From: Ecdyonurus torrentis
Lineage: Eukaryota > Arthropoda > Insecta > Ephemeroptera > Heptageniidae
Direction of reading: 5' to 3'
NCBI GenBank assembly: GCA_949318235.1
Contig: OX439134.1
Span: forward strand, 20,345,170-20,409,169
Length of the DNA: 64,000 nucleotides
Under the pieces are notes generated by a model. The model searched no databases. It was not told the origin of the DNA and saw only the letters and a program-made list of their open reading frames with translations. The position numbers and the translations under genes were made by a program. Shown piece by piece: positions 60,463 to 64,000 of this stretch. Within the stretch, counting starts at the first letter, position 1. Each line of letters opens with the position of its first letter.

Positions 60463-60790
60463 CCATAAAGAACATGAAACAACATGTTCTTTAATCTCAA
60501 AATGGGATCTACAAAATTGATGATAATTTGTACCAGAATGTAAATGTGGCCCTACAATAGAGCGTAAAAAACTGTAAAGTATGCAATTTGCGTGAATATT
60601 TCTGTTTATGACGTCAGAAACATGCAAAAACTAGTATAAAAATGTTGTGCGGGTTGCATAAATTGAAATTTCTGATCACTGCTACGGCGCTACAGTTTGG
60701 TTTTGAGACCAATTAATGTTATTTAATATATAAGTCCCATCAAGTGTTTTGTGTTATAAATGCTAATGTTTTCATGTTGTCTATGCCTTT
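60457..60790 (+). mobile_element. Family D MITE, copy 10
   Basis: TTTAAATCCATAAAGAACATG to TGTTGTCTATGCCTTTAA; most similar to the old copy at 18107-18428. It replaces the end of the interrupted A element. Confidence 0.8.
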
Positions 60791-60876
60791 AACATTCAAT
60801 GCATGCACTCTATACAGATTGAATATTATTGAAAATACATCTTGTGCTTTGACGTACGTACAATCAAAGTACTTCG

Positions 60877-61184
60877 TATAGGGTGTATGCGGATGACGTC
60901 ATATTTAATGCACTTGGAGGCCATACTGGAGTAGTGAATAACATTGCTCAGCATAGGACAAACTTCATTTAAGCCAATTTTCTTTGGTAAATCGGTTAAT
61001 TTTGTGTTATTGTTATTTTTCTCACATACTTGAGATACTAATTCAACATATTTACAGCATCAATGCTCTCAAAAATATTGCATAGTGGTTTTAAACTGAC
61101 AAAATGAGCTATTTTTCTATGCCACTCATGTTATTGAGTTATCCAACATGGCGTCGACTTTAACATGAATGCATACACCCTATA
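60877..61184 (+). mobile_element. Family A MITE, copy 11, near consensus
   Basis: TATAGGGTGTATGCGGATGA to TGAATGCATACACCCTATA, 308 bp. A good reference copy. Confidence 0.9.
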
Positions 61185-61393
61185 CTCTAAACATTTGTGA
61201 TTTCTGTAAACATTTGTTTTGTAAGTGTAGTAGACAACTTAATGTAGATTAGTTGATTAAACTAATTAGGATGACGTCATCATCAGATGTTTGACTTTTA
61301 AATCAGTCAGTTGGTTCTGTTTTGTGTGTAGAACAAATGTTTATGTTGAAATATCTAATTTATTGTTGGTCTTGTTTAAGAAACCCCGCTGAG

Positions 61394-61521
<128 letters not shown>

Positions 61522-61600
61522 CAAAGAAAACACCTTCAATAATAAACTGTTTACGTTTTTCAAATCTTGCAGCCTTAATTTAAAAAAAAAATCAATTAAC

Positions 61601-61631
<31 letters not shown>

Positions 61632-61731
61632 ATAAGAAAAAAGAAAAAGAAAAGAAAAACAGTGTTACAGTAAATATGTTTTTGTTTTTAAATTATATTT
61701 TATTCATGTTGATTATAATTTCTAATTACTA

Positions 61732-61832
<101 letters not shown>

Positions 61833-62254
61833 TATATAACTGCAAAAACAGGAAATATTTGTTATTTTTATTATGCTTGAAATTCCAGGAAATTTTCTAA
61901 TCTTCTTCCTCACCAAATATTAGCATAAATTTTCATATTTATTTTGCATTTTAATTTTCTCTCATTCCTTAATTAAGTTTATAAATAAAGCTATGATGAA
62001 TAAATGTGTAATAATTTAATTAAACATGTATATAAAACAATTAAAATATTATAATTGTTTTTTCTGCATAAGCTTATGTCAATTTTATACATATGTTTTC
62101 GAAATTAATTTTTTGAAAGTTGTAGATGTAACATTTTTTTTTTTAGAGAACTTGATCAAAATAAAGTTTTTTTTTTTCTTTCATCCTGTAATCAATATTT
62201 AAAATATTCCAATAAAAAAAATTCATTCAATATACAATAATTGTTTAAGTACAT

Positions 62255-62764
62255 CACTCTAAAAATTGGTGCATTACTTTATTTACGAATACTAACTTAT
62301 AGGGTGTATGCATTCATGTTAAAGTCAACGCCATGTTGGATAACTCAATAACATGGGTGGCATAGGAAAACAAATAATTTTTTCAGTTTAAAACCACTAT
62401 GCAATATTTTTGAGAGCATTGATGCTCTAAATATGTTGAATTAGTATCTCAAGTATTAGCGAAAAATAACAATAACAAAAAATTAACCTACTACAGTATG
62501 GCGTCCAAGCGCACTTAATATGACGTCATGCGCATACACCCTATATAAGATAATCACTTTTAAGTTACTACGAGTAGTTAAAATATAAATTTTAGAAATT
62601 TATTAAAAATAGCTAATTTAAGTTGTTTTAAGCTTTTTTTTTTTTTTAGTTAAAATAGCTATTGTTAATAATTTGCTAAGTTGCATTATTTTAGCTATTC
62701 ATAATAACTTTAAAGTGTATAAGTTATTATTCGTAACTAAAGTAATGCACCAATTTTTAGAGTG
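62255..62764. mobile_element. Family C long-TIR element, copy 4, carrying a family A element
   Basis: CACTCTAAAAATTGGTGCAT at the left and ATGCACCAATTTTTAGAGTG at the right. The insertion 62298-62545 lies between ACTAACTTA and AGATAATCACTTTTAAG, which are joined in 12153-12428. Confidence 0.85.
62298..62545 (-). mobile_element. Family A MITE, copy 12, internally deleted
   Basis: TATAGGGTGTATGCATTCAT to CATGCGCATACACCCTATA; 248 bp because about 60 bp around AAACGAAGTTTGTCCTATGC are missing. Confidence 0.88.
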
Positions 62765-62932
62765 ATTTTATTTAAAGAGAATATTTTAATTTGAATGTAG
62801 TCAAATATGGCGTCTGTGCGTACTTGAGTTTAGCTCGAGGTCAATCCCGAAGCAATTGACTTGTGTATTACGTTGATTGATAACTATATTCATAATATAC
62901 AAAACTGCAAATTATGATTGAAAAAACTTAAC

Positions 62933-63160
62933 GTACAAAAATAACTATGTAATAATTATGCTAACTTAATGCAGCAACATTTATGTATAACAACATAATT
63001 TATACTATATTGCTATATTGTATGCTATGTATGCTACATAACATAATAGTTAACATGTTCAGCATAATTACTTATGTTATTACAAAATAGCGACATTTGT
63101 GCTCTACAATATAGCAGTTATTTAATGTGGCATTAATTATGTAATTTATTTTTACGTGGA
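62933..63160. mobile_element. Family M element, copy
   Basis: GTACAAAAATAACTATGTAA to ATTATGTAATTTATTTTTACGTG, with GCTACATAACATAATAGTTAAC in the middle as in the 132-bp tandem array. Confidence 0.65.
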
Positions 63161-63254
63161 TAACATTATTGGTACCAGATCTTTCTGTCATTACAGTTTT
63201 GCAGTAATAAAATATGACCTTCTTTCGTTCTTTCACGTGTATGTATGTGCACAG

Positions 63255-63262
63255 TGCACACA

Positions 63263-63356
<94 letters not shown>
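63255..63356. repeat. (CA)n microsatellite
   Basis: About 100 bp, with one TA variant near 63269. Confidence 0.96.
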
Positions 63357-63360
<4 letters not shown>

Positions 63361-63744
63361 GACATATATAATATATATATATATTTATATATAATGCATG
63401 AATTAAAGATTTGAAAATTAATATTTACCGCTCTACTCCCATTTTAATAGAATTGTAAATAAAATGCAAAGAAAACTCAGAGTGAAAAAATTAAATATTA
63501 ATTTACAAATGTTTAATTCATATCTAAAATCCCCTGGCGTTAAATTACATCAAATATTAAATTTATTTTGATTATTGTTTCAGGTGTATTATAAATGAAA
63601 TATTCATTTTTAGCTTCAGAATTTTTTTTTTAATTAATAATAATTTTAGTATTGCGACAATCATTAAAAAAAAGCTTCCTTTTTTTTTAAATTAATTTTT
63701 TATTTTTTTTAACATGTTTAATATTGCTCTGATTTGAAAGCTGT

Positions 63745-63952
63745 CATATTTGGTTGTTGCTAAAGTCGCTATACCAAGTCAAGTACTTTGACCAAATTTC
63801 TATATTGTTGAAAACCTTACTAAAATAACATGTATTTAAATGGCAATCGTGACCTCTTAACAATGAAAAAAAAAAAAAAAAAAAAAAAATTATGTATAAA
63901 AATTTCTTATGGGGATGGAATACTTGTGAAGTTCTAGAGTACTTTAGTTGTT
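63745..63952 (+). mobile_element. Repeat family Z, copy 2
   Basis: Same order of words as 15949-16150 (TTGACCAAATTTCTATATTG, GGCAATCGTGACCTCT, AGAGTACTTTAGTTG), with a poly(A) expanded at 63867-63889. Confidence 0.55.
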
Positions 63953-63979
63953 ACGATAAATTATTATGCTACTACTTAC

Positions 63980-64000
63980 CAGTCTCGTTATCTGTGATGA
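63980..64000 (-). CDS. EB-module membrane protein, 3' end of an upstream exon (cut by the window edge)
   Basis: On the minus strand the last 21 bases read, in the frame set by the next exon, -ITDNET plus one base, followed by a canonical donor GTAAGT at 63979-63974. The single leftover G joins GT of the 21315 exon to make Gly, so the intron is phase 1 like the other two. Only about seven residues are visible, so the module type cannot be seen. Other exons may lie between it and 21315, though none was found. If the donor is a chance match, the gene's upstream exons lie further right. Confidence 0.5.

Overview
The window is a gene-poor, strongly AT-rich piece of an animal (metazoan) nuclear genome. 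Almost all of it is intron or flank of one gene on the minus strand. Four exons of that gene can be supported: 63980-64000 (cut by the window edge), 21172-21315, 9033-9194 and 7928-8104. Every junction has GT/AG sites and every intron is phase 1, so the pieces join in frame. They encode two six-cysteine modules of EB/EGF-like type, then one membrane-spanning helix and the start of a cytoplasmic tail: a single-pass (type I) surface protein. Both ends of the gene lie outside the window. The EB-type cysteine pattern, the long introns and the microsatellite load fit an arthropod best, but the species cannot be fixed from sequence alone.

The rest is a dense, nested community of small repeats. At least ten families of short non-coding DNA elements with terminal inverted repeats (MITE-like) occur in several copies; I name them A-M, R, W and X in this report. 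Family A (about 308 bp, ends TATAGGGTGTATGC, target TA) has about 14 copies, family D (about 330-345 bp, ends TTAAAG) has 10, and families B, C, E, G, I, K, L and M have 2-15 each. Several are nested in one another, and some leave usable empty sites. A tRNA-derived SINE (family P, class II tRNA head) has five copies. A separate tRNA-headed element (family Q) sits in a perfect 144-bp inverted repeat at 29172-29467 with a 14-bp target duplication. Short 3' ends of non-LTR retrotransposons, recognisable by AATAAA-like ends running into simple repeats, occur at several places.

Microsatellites are extreme: an apparently uninterrupted 2.24-kb (CACT)n array at 3692-5933, a three-motif tetranucleotide block at 40565-41155, a two-motif block at 47114-47518, a 240-bp (GGGA)n tract at 56197-56438, and many (CT)n, (AT)n, (CA)n and (GACA)n tracts. 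Several start exactly at the tail of a retroelement or at a shared 290-bp element (family S).

Layout. 1-7927: repeats and the 2.2-kb satellite, no exon seen. 7928-9194: two exons around a 928-bp intron made mostly of a 12-bp minisatellite and a 403-bp hairpin element. 9195-21171: intron. 21172-21315: exon. 21316-63979: a 42.7-kb intron with most of the elements. 63980-64000: start of the next exon upstream in the gene. The most striking unexplained features are the tRNA fold-back, the recurrence of the CRE-like octamer TGACGTCA in otherwise unrelated element families, and the link between element ends and microsatellite births.
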